Assembly: GCF_012726235.1 (NCBI RefSeq)
Contig: NZ_JAASAH010000017.1
Span: 1 to 64,000 of the forward strand
Origin: Streptomyces sp. HNM0574
GTDB taxonomy: Bacteria > Actinomycetota > Actinomycetes > Streptomycetales > Streptomycetaceae
Length of the DNA: 64,000 nt
Direction of reading: 5' to 3'
Shown: positions 40,068 to 48,656 of the stretch, piece after piece
Numbering within the stretch: the first letter of the stretch is position 1
How the letters are laid out: every line of letters begins with the position of its first letter
Notes under the pieces: model-generated
Seen by the model: the letters and a program-made list of their open reading frames with translations, nothing else
Database searches by the model: none
What the model was told of the DNA's origin: nothing
Made by a program: the position numbers and the translations under genes

Positions 40068-41519
40068 ATGGCTTACGACGATCTCCGCTCGCTGCTGCGG
40101 GCCCTGGAGCGCGACCGCGACCTGAAGCGCATCAAGGCAGAGGTGGACCCGTATCTGGAGATCGGGGAGATCGTCGACCGGGTGCAGAAGGAGGGCGGCC
40201 CCGCGCTGCTCTTCGAGAACGTCAAGGGCTCGGACATGCCCCTGGCGATGAACGTCTTCGGCACCGACCGCCGGATGCTGAAGGCGCTCGGCCTGGAGAG
40301 CTACGACGAGATCAGCGAGAAGATCGGCGGGCTGCTGAAGCCCGAGCTGCCGCAGGGCTTCGTCGGGATGCGGGAGGCGTTCGGCAAGCTCGGGTCGGTG
40401 GCGCACGTGCCGCCGAGGAAGATCAAGGACGCGCCCGTCCAGGAGGTCGTGTACCAGGGCGACGAGGTCGACCTGGAGCGGCTGCCCGCGCTGTTCACCT
40501 GGCCCGAGGACGGCGGCTCCTTCTTCAACTTCGGCCTCACGCACACCAAGCACCCCGAGACCGGCATCCGGAACCTCGGCCTCTACCGGCTCCAGCGCCA
40601 CGACAAGCGCACCATCGGGATGCACTGGCAGATCCACAAGGACAGCCGGAACCACTACCAGGTCGCCGCGCGGCGCGGCGAGAAGCTGCCCGTCGCCATC
40701 GCCTTCGGCTGCTCGCCCGCCGTGACCTACGCCTCGACGGCCCCGCTGCCCGGCGACATCGACGAGTACCTCTTCGCCGGGTTCCTCCAGGGCAAGCGCG
40801 TCGAGATGGTCGACTGCAAGACCGTCCCGCTCCAGGTCCCCGCCTCCGCCGAGGTCGTGCTGGAGGGCTGGCTGGAGCCGGGCGAGATGCTGCCGGAGGG
40901 CCCGTTCGGCGACCACACCGGCTTCTACACGCCGCAGGAGGACTTCCCCGCGCTGCGCATCGACTGCGTGACGACGCGGAAGCGGCCGTTCCTGCACTCC
41001 ATCGTCACCTCCCGCCCGCCGCAGGAGGACGGCCCGCTGGGCCGGGCCACGCAGCGGTTCTTCCTCCCGCTGCTCAAGATCATCGTGCCGGACATCGTGG
41101 ACTACCACCTGCCCGAGGCGGGCGGCTTCCACAACTGCGCGATCGTCTCCATCGACAAGCGCTACCCGAAGCACGCGCAGAAGGTCATGCACGCGATCTG
41201 GGGCGCGCACATGATGTCGCTGACCAAGCTGATCGTCGTCGTCGACCGGGACTGCGACGTCCACGACCTCGACGAGGTGGCCTGGCGCGCGCTCGGCAAC
41301 GTCGACTACGCGCGCGACCTCACCGTCGTCGAAGGCCCCGTCGACCACCTCGACCACTCCTCCTACCAGCAGTTCTGGGGCGGCAAGGCGGGCATCGACG
41401 CCACCGCCAAGCTGCCCGAGGAGGGGTACACCCGGGACGGCGGCTGGCCGCACATGATCGAATCCGACCCGGCGATCGCCGATCGCGTCACCCGGCGCTG
41501 GAAGGAATACGGACTGTGA
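40068..41519 (+). CDS. mqnL: UbiD-family decarboxylase of the futalosine menaquinone pathway
   Basis: This 483-aa enzyme is a UbiD-type decarboxylase, which needs prenylated FMN made by the UbiX partner at 44.8 kb. Family blocks: MNVFGTDRRMLKALGL, FNFGLTHTKHPETGIRNLG (cofactor), MHWQIHKDSRNH, and the C-terminal HMMSLTKLIVVVDRDCDVHD. In Streptomyces this gene sits beside the prenyltransferase gene mqnP (4-bp overlap here, GTGA), supporting decarboxylation of prenylated 1,4-dihydroxy-6-naphthoate late in menaquinone synthesis. A GATACT -10-like box at 40055-40060 is 7 bp before the ATG, suggesting a leaderless transcript. Confidence 0.9.
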   Translation: MAYDDLRSLLRALERDRDLKRIKAEVDPYLEIGEIVDRVQKEGGPALLFENVKGSDMPLAMNVFGTDRRMLKALGLESYDEISEKIGGLLKPELPQGFVGMREAFGKLGSVAHVPPRKIKDAPVQEVVYQGDEVDLERLPALFTWPEDGGSFFNFGLTHTKHPETGIRNLGLYRLQRHDKRTIGMHWQIHKDSRNHYQVAARRGEKLPVAIAFGCSPAVTYASTAPLPGDIDEYLFAGFLQGKRVEMVDCKTVPLQVPASAEVVLEGWLEPGEMLPEGPFGDHTGFYTPQEDFPALRIDCVTTRKRPFLHSIVTSRPPQEDGPLGRATQRFFLPLLKIIVPDIVDYHLPEAGGFHNCAIVSIDKRYPKHAQKVMHAIWGAHMMSLTKLIVVVDRDCDVHDLDEVAWRALGNVDYARDLTVVEGPVDHLDHSSYQQFWGGKAGIDATAKLPEEGYTRDGGWPHMIESDPAIADRVTRRWKEYGL

Positions 41520-42433
41520 GCGGCACGACGGCCGAAGGGGCGGCGGGGCTGCCCCGCGAACGGAACGGGGTCTCGGCCTTCCTCCGCCTCGTGATGATCG
41601 AGCACTCCGTGTTCGCGCTGCCGTTCGCCTACATCGCCTCCCTCACGGCGATGTTCCTCGACGACGGCACCGTGCACTGGTGGCAGCTCTTCCTCGTCAC
41701 CGTCGCCATGGTCGGCATGCGCACCTTCGCCATGGCCGCGAACCGGATCATCGACCGCGAGATCGACGCGCGGAACCCGCGCACCGCGACCCGGGAACTG
41801 GTCACCGGCGCCGTGTCCGTACGCAGCGCCTGGACGGGCGCGATCGTCGCGCTGGTGTTCTTCCTCGGCGCCGCCGCGCTGCTCAACCCGCTGTGCCTGG
41901 CGCTGGCACCGCTCGCCGTGGTGCCGATGGTGGTCTATCCGTACGGCAAGCGGTTCACGAACTTCCCGCACGCGATTCTCGGGCTCGCCCAGTGCGTCGG
42001 CCCCGTCGGCGCCTGGCTGGCGGTGACCGGGAGCTGGTCCTGGGAGGCGGTCGTGCTGGGCGTCGCCGTCGGCGTCTGGATCGGCGGCTTCGACCTGATC
42101 TTCGCCTGCCAGGACGTCGCGGCCGACCGTGCGCACGGCGTACGGTCCGTGCCCGCGCGCTTCGGCATCGCCGGGGCGCTGTACGGGGCGCGGGCCAGCC
42201 ATGTGGTGACCGTCGGGCTGCTGGTCTGGTTCGGTCTGCTGACCGGGGCCGGGCTGCTGTTCTGGCTCGGCATGCTGATCGTCGTCTGCGCGTTCCTGTA
42301 CGAGCACGCGATCGTCCGTCCCGGCGACCTCTCGCGCCTCAACCGCGCCTTCTTCACCGTCAACGGCGTGATCGGCATCGTCCTCTTCGTCTTCGCCCTG
42401 GGCGACCTGGCAGTCCGCGGCCTGGTGCCGTAG
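41516..42433 (+). CDS. mqnP: UbiA-family prenyltransferase of the futalosine pathway
   Basis: This 305-aa membrane prenyltransferase has the first Asp-rich motif NRIIDREIDARNPRTATREL and the second, DVAADRAHGVRSVPARFG, plus eight or nine hydrophobic helices. It attaches the polyprenyl side chain to the naphthoate ring of menaquinone in the inner membrane. GTG start overlapping the UbiD stop by 4 bp; the two are translated together. A short hairpin (GCGCCC..GGGGGCGC, 42433-42450) follows the stop. The assignment as mqnP rests on pairing with UbiD/UbiX and mqnE in this region. Confidence 0.9.
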   Translation: MSGTTAEGAAGLPRERNGVSAFLRLVMIEHSVFALPFAYIASLTAMFLDDGTVHWWQLFLVTVAMVGMRTFAMAANRIIDREIDARNPRTATRELVTGAVSVRSAWTGAIVALVFFLGAAALLNPLCLALAPLAVVPMVVYPYGKRFTNFPHAILGLAQCVGPVGAWLAVTGSWSWEAVVLGVAVGVWIGGFDLIFACQDVAADRAHGVRSVPARFGIAGALYGARASHVVTVGLLVWFGLLTGAGLLFWLGMLIVVCAFLYEHAIVRPGDLSRLNRAFFTVNGVIGIVLFVFALGDLAVRGLVP

Positions 42434-42450
42434 CGCCCTCTTGGGGGCGC
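42433..42450 (+). terminator. Short hairpin after the prenyltransferase gene
   Basis: GCGCCC (42433-42438) pairs with GGGCGC (42445-42450), loop TCTTGG or slightly shifted. It starts at the last base of the stop codon. Weak but well placed between convergent genes. Confidence 0.5.
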
Positions 42451-42583
42451 GGGGAGGTGCGCTCACGCCGGCGTACGGGGCGGGCCGGTGACGGCATTGC
42501 GCACCCCGCGCCGTGGCTAGGCGCTGCGCTTGCCAGCCCTGCGCCTCGGCGCAGTTCTCCCAAGCGGGGGCCGGCCCGAGTGT

Positions 42584-43201
42584 CTAGTGCCACCCCGGCT
42601 TCGGCGTACCCGGGGCTCGGGAGGTGGCGTAGGCGGCGAGGATGCCGCCGAGGAGGCCGAAGAGGTGGCCCTGCCAGGAGATGCCGCCGTCCTGCGGCAG
42701 GACGCCCCAGAGGATCGAGCCGTACAGCACGGCGACGACCCCGCCGAGTGCGACGTCCGTGATCCGCCGGTCCACGAAGCCGCGCACCAGCAGGTAGCCG
42801 AAGAGGCCGAAGACCAGGCCGGAGGCGCCCGCCGTGTTGCTGCCCGCGGGCGCGACGAGCCAGACGCCCAGCCCGCTGGTGAGCACGATGATCAGCGCGA
42901 CGGCGAGGAAGCGGCCGGTGCCGCGGAGCGCGGCGAGGAAGCCGAGCACGAGCAGCGGGAGCGTGTTCGCCATCAGGTGCCCGAAGCCGAAGTGCATGAA
43001 GGCCGCGGGGACGATGTCGACGAGTTCGTCCTGGCGGCGCGGCTGGATGCCGAAGGTGTCCAGCGCGTTGCCCGAGAGCTGGTCGACGACCTCCAGCAGC
43101 CACAGCACACCGACCAGGAGCAGGGTGACCTTGGCCGCGGACTTGGCGTTCGTGCCCACGCCGGTACCGGCGCCGGTGCCCGTCCCGTTACCGCCTGCCA
43201 T
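42584..43201 (-). CDS. Rhomboid-family intramembrane serine protease
   Basis: This 205-aa membrane protease has six helices and the rhomboid active site: Ser127 in NTAGASGLVFG and His179 in GISWQGHLFGLLGG, with the conserved HFGFGHLMANTLPLLVLG of helix 2 (His70 and His75). The N-terminal 20 residues are Gly/Thr-rich repeats. It cleaves membrane-spanning substrates; the target is unknown. It lies on the opposite strand between mqnP and ubiX, thus interrupting the menaquinone cluster. Confidence 0.9.
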   Translation of the reverse strand: MAGGNGTGTGAGTGVGTNAKSAAKVTLLLVGVLWLLEVVDQLSGNALDTFGIQPRRQDELVDIVPAAFMHFGFGHLMANTLPLLVLGFLAALRGTGRFLAVALIIVLTSGLGVWLVAPAGSNTAGASGLVFGLFGYLLVRGFVDRRITDVALGGVVAVLYGSILWGVLPQDGGISWQGHLFGLLGGILAAYATSRAPGTPKPGWH

Positions 43202-43348
43202 GGTGCCTCCCCGGTGCCGGGGCCCGGCCGGGACCGGGCCTTGCGCTGACTGCCTGCTCCGGCGAGCCGGCAGCTTCAGGGCCTTGTGACGGTGACAACG
43301 TCACGGGCGGCGCGCCGAGTTCCCCGCGCCGCGCCGTCCAGGATGACG

Positions 43349-44614
43349 TCAGGAACGGGTGCTGCCCAGGGCGCCGTACATCAGGGAGGCCATCAGGTCC
43401 TCGGGCCGCAGCTCGCGGGCGCCGTCCGGCGGGTCGACGGAGAGGGCCGCTCCGCCGCCGAGCTCCAGCTTCAGCGGCAGGTGCGGGACCTCTTCGCCGG
43501 AGCCCGGCTTCCCGGCGGCCTCCTTGCCCCAGGCGCCGGTGAACTGGCCGAGGTCGACGGTCAGCGAGGTCAGCTGGCCGCGGCGGACGGCGAGGTCGGC
43601 CGTCACGTCGTGGTCCGGCACCCGGGACGGGGGGACGTCGGCGCCGAGGGGTTCCAGCGCGGCCGAGAGGTCGGCGGCCGCCTCGCGTCCCGGCAGGGTG
43701 ACCTTCACGTGTTCGGCGCCGCCCCGCTCGCCGCCGTCCGAGAAGCGGGCGTGCTCGCGCAGCAGGGTCTCCAGCCGTTCCACGAACTCGCGCTGGGTCT
43801 GGCCGTTCAGCGCGGAAGCGACCGAGACGGCCCGGCGCAGCGCCTGCGCGGTGCCGCGCGGCGCGTCGGCCGCGTCGAGGGCGGCTCCGGCGGGGCCGTG
43901 CTGGGCGCCCTCCTTGCCGGCGCGTTCGGTGAGGCGGTCGGCGGCCTGCGCGAAGTCGTCGAAGGTCTCCGGGTCGACCCGGACCCAGGAGCCGCGGAGC
44001 GCGTCCTTGGCGGAACCCAGCGAGTCCGGGAGGTCCTCCGCGAGCGCGACGATCTCGTCGGCCTGGTGCCGCCGCTTGTCGGAGGTCTCCAACTGCTCGG
44101 CGAGGTTGGCGGGTTCGGCCCGCAGGTAGAGCTTGTCGCGCACGGACTTCACGGCGAAGACGTCGGTGCGGCCGAAGTTCAGCGCGGCCGCGACGTCCAT
44201 CGCGTCGGAGCGCTTCATCTCGGCCAGCGGGATGTCCTCCTGGCCCGAGCCGACCGCCATCGTCACCTCGGTGTTGGCCAGCAGCCGCACGGCGCGGTCG
44301 GAGGGTTCGCCGCCGCGCACGCCGCGCAGGAAGGTGCGCGCGTCCTCCTCGGAGCCGTCGACGGAGGCGACGAAGGAGGCCGAGGACTGCTTCCCGAGCG
44401 TCTCCAGCGCGCCCTTCGCCTTCATCCCGGCCGTCACGTGCTCGGCCGCGCCGCAGCCCGAGACGGTGACGGCGCCGAGCAGCGCGGCGCCGACGGCGGC
44501 GGTGCCGGCCCGTGCTCTCCGGCCGGTGCGGGGGCCGGTGCCGGGGGCGGGACGCGGGGCGCGGGCTGCGGGGGAGCCGGAGCGTGGGAAGCGCATGGGA
44601 CGAGACAACAACAT
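43349..44614 (-). CDS. Putative lipoprotein, function unknown
   Basis: This 421-aa protein has an Arg/Pro-rich start and a lipoprotein signal (AGTAAVGAALLGAVTVSGCGAAE, lipobox VSGC). The remainder is soluble and mostly helical with few cysteines: EDIPLAEMKRSDAMDVAAALNF, KSVRDKLYLRAEPANLAEQL, a DLGQFTGAW segment, and a C-terminal beta-like LPLKLELGGG. It resembles secreted LppX/LprG-size lipoproteins in layout, but I cannot place it in a family. The start is uncertain (ATG 44614 or 44596); no good ribosome site is visible for either. Confidence 0.72.
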   Translation of the reverse strand: MLLSRPMRFPRSGSPAARAPRPAPGTGPRTGRRARAGTAAVGAALLGAVTVSGCGAAEHVTAGMKAKGALETLGKQSSASFVASVDGSEEDARTFLRGVRGGEPSDRAVRLLANTEVTMAVGSGQEDIPLAEMKRSDAMDVAAALNFGRTDVFAVKSVRDKLYLRAEPANLAEQLETSDKRRHQADEIVALAEDLPDSLGSAKDALRGSWVRVDPETFDDFAQAADRLTERAGKEGAQHGPAGAALDAADAPRGTAQALRRAVSVASALNGQTQREFVERLETLLREHARFSDGGERGGAEHVKVTLPGREAAADLSAALEPLGADVPPSRVPDHDVTADLAVRRGQLTSLTVDLGQFTGAWGKEAAGKPGSGEEVPHLPLKLELGGGAALSVDPPDGARELRPEDLMASLMYGALGSTRS

Positions 44615-44771
44615 CTGCGCGCCGTCGCGCCAATTCGGGGCGGGCGGGGTCACGGAGCGTTCCGCGTCCGTGACGCGGGTGCGGTGACTTGACGCCGAGT
44701 ACGGGGTGCGCCTGTCCGTGCGTCGCGGGGTGCGGGCGCGTCGTGCTTGCTCGCGTAGTTCCCCGCGCCCC

Positions 44772-45449
44772 CTAGGAGGCGTTGCCCGCGCCGAGTTCGC
44801 CTTCCCAGCGGCGGTAGAGCTTGTGCGGGACGTCGGCGGAGTCGAGGACGCGGCCGGCGACGAAGTCGACCATGTCCTGGAGCGTCGTCGCGCCCGCGTA
44901 GAAGGCGGGGGAGGTGGGGACGACGGCGGCGCCCGCGTCGTCGAGGGTGACCAGGTGCCGCAGCGTCTGCCCGTTCAGCGGGGTCTCGCGGACGGCGACG
45001 ACGAGCGGGCGGCGCTCCTTGAGCGTGACGGAGGCCGCGCGCTGGAGCAGGTCCTTGCTCAGTCCGAGCGCGACCCCGGCCACGCAGGCCGTGCTGGCCG
45101 GGACGATCAGCATGCCCTTGACGGGGTAGCTGCCGGAGGACGGTCCGGCGGCGAGGTCGCCGGCGGCCCAGTGGCGTACGCCGGAGACGTCCGGGTCGAA
45201 GGCGTCGGGGGTGCCGTCGGCGCCGCGGGCGAGCCAGCGGCGCAGGTCCTCGTGGGCGTGCGCGTCGCGGAAGGGGTGTCCGGTCTCGTCCAGAATCGTC
45301 AGCCGCGCGGCCCGGCTGACGACGAGGTCCACCGCCTCTCCCGCGTGCAGCAGCGCGCGCAGCACGGCGGCGGCGTACGGGGTCCCGGAGGCGCCGGAGA
45401 CGCCGACGACCCAGGGGGTGCGCCGGTTCCGGGGGGTCGTTTCGCTCAC
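44772..45449 (-). CDS. mqnM: UbiX-family flavin prenyltransferase
   Basis: This 225-aa enzyme has the UbiX flavin-binding start VVGVSGASGTPYAAAVLRAL, the PASTACVAGVALGLSKDLLQRAA block, the RETPLNGQTLRHLVTLDDAG motif and the C-terminal HKLYRRWEG. UbiX transfers dimethylallyl to FMN to make the prenyl-FMN cofactor for UbiD, here the decarboxylase encoded at 40.1 kb on the opposite strand. GTG start at 45449 (VSETTP) was chosen; an upstream GTG would add 14 residues. It is divergent from the Lrp/AsnC gene. Confidence 0.92.
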   Translation of the reverse strand: MSETTPRNRRTPWVVGVSGASGTPYAAAVLRALLHAGEAVDLVVSRAARLTILDETGHPFRDAHAHEDLRRWLARGADGTPDAFDPDVSGVRHWAAGDLAAGPSSGSYPVKGMLIVPASTACVAGVALGLSKDLLQRAASVTLKERRPLVVAVRETPLNGQTLRHLVTLDDAGAAVVPTSPAFYAGATTLQDMVDFVAGRVLDSADVPHKLYRRWEGELGAGNAS

Positions 45450-45631
45450 GCCACCGAGCGTACGCGCGGCCCGCGCGTGCGGGGCGGACACCCCGGAGGG
45501 TCACAGTGCGTCACCGTTGCGGTGCGTTGAGCGCCCTTCGGTGGGAGCTGGCGCCGGGCGGCGGACCCCCATGCCTTAGATTCGTAGCCGGACGTTTCAG
45601 GGAGCCCCACGGACGGAAGGCGCGCGGAACC

Positions 45632-46090
45632 ATGGACGCAGTGGACAGGCAGCTCATTCAGGCACTGCGCGAGAACGGACGCGCGTCCTACGCCGAACTC
45701 GGCCGCCTGGTCGGCCTCTCCGGCCCCAGCGTCACCGACCGCATCAACCGGCTGGAGTCCGCCGGGGTCATCACCGGCTACCGCGCGACGGTCGACTCGC
45801 CGTCCCTGGGCCTGGGCGTCACCGCGCTCATCGGCATCCAGCTGACCGACGCCACCGACCACGAGGACGTCGCGGGGCGGCTGCGGGACATCGGCGAGAT
45901 CGAGGACTGCTGGTTCATCGCGGGGGACGACTCGTACATGCTCAAGGTCCGGGTCCCGGACGTGGACGGCCTGGAGGGGATCATCCGCAAGCTGTCCGGC
46001 ACCAAGGGCGTCTCGCGTACGCGGACGACGATGGTGCTGTCCACGAAGTGGGAGAACCGGGTCGGCGAACTGCCCCAGCACCAGGACTGA
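45632..46090 (+). CDS. Lrp/AsnC-family transcriptional regulator
   Basis: This 152-aa regulator has the AsnC helix-turn-helix (MDAVDRQLIQALRENGRASY and LGRLVGLSGPSVTDRINRLE) and the RAM ligand domain (VTALIGIQLTDATDHEDVAGRL, CWFIAGDDSYMLKVRVPDVD). Such proteins bind amino acids and form octamers. It lies between ubiX and mqnE, a position conserved in Streptomyces, so it may tie menaquinone synthesis to amino-acid status, which is inference. A TTAGATTCGT sequence near 45575-45585 could include its -10 box. Confidence 0.92.
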   Translation: MDAVDRQLIQALRENGRASYAELGRLVGLSGPSVTDRINRLESAGVITGYRATVDSPSLGLGVTALIGIQLTDATDHEDVAGRLRDIGEIEDCWFIAGDDSYMLKVRVPDVDGLEGIIRKLSGTKGVSRTRTTMVLSTKWENRVGELPQHQD

Positions 46091-46174
46091 AGCACCCGGG
46101 CGGGCCGGGAGGCCGCCGGTGCCCGCCGCCCCGCCCCGGGAGCGGCGAAGGGCCGGGAGTAGTCTCGACAAGGC

Positions 46175-46225
46175 GCTCGAAGCAGACAAAGGCTCGAAGC
46201 AGGCAAGGGCGCGAAGCGGATAAGC
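46175..46225 (+). repeat. Three 17-bp tandem repeats in the mqnE leader
   Basis: GCTCGAAGCAGACAAAG (46175), GCTCGAAGCAGGCAAGG (46192) and GCGCGAAGCGGATAAGC (46209) are adjacent with an exact 17-bp period. The first two differ by two bases and the third by four or five. They end 15 bp before the mqnE ATG, just ahead of the GAGG ribosome site. A TAGTCT -10-like box at 46160-46165 would place them in the 5' untranslated region. Confidence 0.85.
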
Positions 46226-46240
46226 GAGGAGGCGCGAGGG

Positions 46241-47407
46241 ATGGACGCTGGGCTCAAGCGCGAGCTTGAGGAGAAGGTCCGTGCGGGTGAGCGGCTGAGC
46301 CGCGAGGACGGCATCGCCCTCTACGACTCCGACGACCTGGCGTGGCTGGGCGGGCTCGCCCACGAGGTGCGGACGCGCAAGAACGGCGACGTCGTGCACT
46401 TCAACATCAACCGCCACCTCAACATGACCAACGTGTGCACGGCCTCGTGCGCGTACTGCTCCTTCCAGCGGAAGCCCGGTGAGAAGGACGCGTACACGAT
46501 GCGCATCGAGGAGGCCGTCCGCCTGGCGAAGGCCATGGAGGGCGACAAGCTCACCGAGCTGCACATCGTCAACGGCCTGCACCCGACGCTGCCTTGGCGT
46601 TACTACCCGCGCTCGCTCAGCGCCCTCAAGGAGGTGCTGCCGGACACGGTGTCGCTGAAGGCGTTCACCGCGACCGAGATCCAGCACTTCGAGAAGATCT
46701 CGGGGATGGACGCGAGCGAGATCCTCGACATCCTCATCGAGTCGGGTCTCGAATCGCTCACCGGCGGCGGCGCGGAGATCTTCGACTGGGAGGTCCGGCA
46801 GCACATCGTCGACCACGACACCCACTGGGAGGACTGGTCGCGGATTCACCGGCTCGCCCACCAGAAGGGCCTGAAGACGCCCTCGACGATGCTCTACGGG
46901 CACATCGAGGAGCCCAGGCACCGGGTCGACCACGTGCTGCGGCTGCGTGAACTCCAGGACGAGACCGGCGGGTTCCAGGTCTTCATCCCGCTGCGGTACC
47001 AGCACGACTTCGTCGACATGCAGGACGGCAAGGTCCGCAACAAGCTCCAGGCGCGCACCTCGATGGCCTCCGGCGCCGAGGCGCTGAAGACCTTCGCCGT
47101 CTCCCGGCTGCTGTTCGACAACGTGCCGCACGTGAAGGTGTTCTGGGTCATGCACGGCGTGCAGACCGCCCAGCTCGCGCTCCAGCACGGCGCGGACGAC
47201 ATGGACGGCTCGGTCGTCGAGTACAAGATCACGCACGACGCGGACAACTTCGGCACCCCCGACAAGCTCACCCGCGAGGACCTGCTCGACCTGATCCGCG
47301 ACGCGGGCTTCCGTCCCGTCGAGCGCAACACGCGCTACGAGATCATCAACGAGTACGAGGGCCCGGACGCGTCCCGGCGCGAGTCGCCGCAGCCGATGCG
47401 GGTGTGA
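46241..47407 (+). CDS. mqnE: Aminofutalosine synthase (radical SAM)
   Basis: This 388-aa radical SAM enzyme joins 3-enolpyruvyl-benzoate to the adenosyl radical to form 6-amino-6-deoxyfutalosine, early in the futalosine menaquinone pathway. The [4Fe-4S] motif is CTASCAYC (Cys66, Cys70, Cys73) after FNINRHLNMTNV; other MqnE blocks are ELHIVNGLHPTLPWRYYP and GGGAEIFDWEVRQHI. The ATG follows GAGG(CGCGAGGG). The gene starts a short co-directional set: it overlaps the GNAT gene by 4 bp. With the UbiD/UbiA/UbiX genes it shows this organism makes menaquinone by the futalosine route. Confidence 0.96.
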   Translation: MDAGLKRELEEKVRAGERLSREDGIALYDSDDLAWLGGLAHEVRTRKNGDVVHFNINRHLNMTNVCTASCAYCSFQRKPGEKDAYTMRIEEAVRLAKAMEGDKLTELHIVNGLHPTLPWRYYPRSLSALKEVLPDTVSLKAFTATEIQHFEKISGMDASEILDILIESGLESLTGGGAEIFDWEVRQHIVDHDTHWEDWSRIHRLAHQKGLKTPSTMLYGHIEEPRHRVDHVLRLRELQDETGGFQVFIPLRYQHDFVDMQDGKVRNKLQARTSMASGAEALKTFAVSRLLFDNVPHVKVFWVMHGVQTAQLALQHGADDMDGSVVEYKITHDADNFGTPDKLTREDLLDLIRDAGFRPVERNTRYEIINEYEGPDASRRESPQPMRV

Positions 47408-47997
47408 GCGTGACCACGGTCACCACCGCCACCAGGGAGGCCGTGCGGTACGTCGTCGATCCGCCGGTCACCCCGGAGCTGAAGGACGACATCCTGCGGC
47501 TGTGGGCGGACGTCACCAACGCGGGCGGCGCGGTCGGCTTCGTGCCGCCCGTGGCGCCCGAGGACGTCCGGCCCGAGCTGCTGAAGCACCTCGTCGCGAT
47601 GGCGGAGGAGCGGGTGCGGCTGGTGGCGGCGCTGGATGAAGAAGGTCACGTCGTCGGCACCGCATTCCTCACGTACAACGCACATCGCCTGATGCGACAC
47701 TGGGTGTGGCTCTACACCGTGATGGTGCACCCCTCGTTGCAGGGCCGGGGAGCGGGTCGGGGCCTGATGGCCGCCGCCGCGGAAGCGGCCCGGGCGGACG
47801 AGGGCATCGAGGCGATACGGCTCACGTGCCGCGGCGGTACGGGCGTCGACGCCTTCTACGCGTCCTGCGGATACCGCGAGGTCGGCCGCGTACCCGGAGC
47901 CATCAGGGCCGGTGCGGGCGACTTCCGGGACGACATCACCATGTGGCTGCCGCTCGGCGGAGCGGCGGGCGAGCAGACAGAAGAGGAAATGCAGTGA
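47404..47997 (+). CDS. GNAT-family N-acetyltransferase
   Basis: This 197-aa protein has a GNAT fold: the acetyl-CoA pyrophosphate-binding segment is VMVHPSLQGRGAGRGLMAAA and the last strand region is DAFYASCGYREVGRVPGA. Residues 1-30 form a separate N-terminal strand (VRYVVDPPVTPELKDDILRLW). Substrate unknown. GTG start overlaps mqnE by 4 bp and the stop overlaps the next gene by 4 bp, so the three are co-translated; the order is conserved in Streptomyces. Confidence 0.88.
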   Translation: MSVTTVTTATREAVRYVVDPPVTPELKDDILRLWADVTNAGGAVGFVPPVAPEDVRPELLKHLVAMAEERVRLVAALDEEGHVVGTAFLTYNAHRLMRHWVWLYTVMVHPSLQGRGAGRGLMAAAAEAARADEGIEAIRLTCRGGTGVDAFYASCGYREVGRVPGAIRAGAGDFRDDITMWLPLGGAAGEQTEEEMQ

Positions 47998-48293
47998 GCA
48001 GCAGCTTGAGCACCGCGCACGCGACGCTCCGCTACACGATGATGCGGGTCGGGGTCTTCGTCGGCTGCCTCGTCGTCGTCGGGGCCCTGGCGCACTTCGG
48101 GCTGATCCCGGCCGGGATCGGCGACTCCAACCCGCTGTGGGTCGTGCTGCTGGCGCTGGTGATCTCGGCCCCGCTCAGCTTCGTCCTGCTGCGGAAGCAG
48201 CGGGCCGCCATGTCCGAGCAGATCGTGAACGGCGTCGAGGGCGCCAAGGGGCGGCTGGCCGCCAACCGGAGCCAGGAGGACGGCGTCGCCTGA
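47994..48293 (+). CDS. DUF4229 small membrane protein
   Basis: A 99-aa protein with two membrane helices (GVFVGCLVVVGALAHFGLI and LWVVLLALVISAPLSFVLL) and a basic, Gln/Arg-rich cytoplasmic tail; it fits the actinobacterial DUF4229 family. Function unknown. The GTG start overlaps the GNAT stop (GTGA). It is the last gene of the mqnE set and is followed by a terminator-like hairpin. Confidence 0.85.
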   Translation: MSSSLSTAHATLRYTMMRVGVFVGCLVVVGALAHFGLIPAGIGDSNPLWVVLLALVISAPLSFVLLRKQRAAMSEQIVNGVEGAKGRLAANRSQEDGVA

Positions 48294-48347
48294 CGCTCCC
48301 GCTCCGCTCGCCCCGGGCCTGACGTAACGCTCGTCACACCCGCTTCG

Positions 48348-48382
48348 CACCCCGTCGGGAAATGCCTTTCCCCGGCGGGGTG
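48348..48382 (+). terminator. Hairpin after the DUF4229 gene
   Basis: CACCCCGTCGGG pairs with CCCGGCGGGGTG (12 positions, one T-G wobble) around an 11-nt loop, followed by TTGTGCGTTT. It separates the mqnE set from the symporter leader. Confidence 0.8.
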
Positions 48383-48418
48383 TTGTGCGTTTCCGTGACC
48401 GCGAACCAAAGCGAAGCT

Positions 48419-48448
48419 TTGGGCAGACAAAAGACCGAGTGTTAGCGT
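48419..48448 (+). promoter_or_regulatory. Promoter for the leader ORF and symporter
   Basis: TTGGGC (48419-48424) and TAGCGT (48443-48448) are spaced 18 bp, in a locally AT-rich stretch (GAAGCTTTGGGCAGACAAAA). The predicted start of RNA falls at about 48455, one base before the ATG of the leader ORF, so that ORF would be translated from a leaderless mRNA. Confidence 0.6.
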
Positions 48449-48455
48449 GAGCGCC

Positions 48456-48566
48456 ATGACGATTGCCGCAGCCCCCACTTCCGAGCCGCGCAGTGCGCGG
48501 CTCGTGGCGCGGCTGCACGTCGATCTGTGCCGCTGTCTGTCCGCGGTCTGTCGCCTGCGCGCCTGA
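48456..48566 (+). CDS. 36-aa putative cysteine-responsive leader peptide
   Basis: This 36-codon ORF is too short for normal callers. Its C-terminal half reads RLHVDLCRCLSAVCR with three cysteine codons in a row of eight residues, the pattern I recall from Streptomyces 'putative leader peptides' before sulfur-metabolism genes. The ATG sits next to the predicted transcript start. The stop (48564-48566) is 90 bp before the symporter start, and between them CCGGA and TCCGG can form a small hairpin (about 48591-48606). Ribosome stalling at Cys codons when cysteine is scarce could open the downstream gene. The stalling model is inference. Confidence 0.75.
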   Translation: MTIAAAPTSEPRSARLVARLHVDLCRCLSAVCRLRA

Positions 48567-48656
48567 GCAGGTATCACACGACTATGCGGCCGGACCGTTC
48601 TCCGGCGCGCTGCACCGCCTTTCGTCCACACCCCTGAAGCTCACCGGAGTCCGTCC

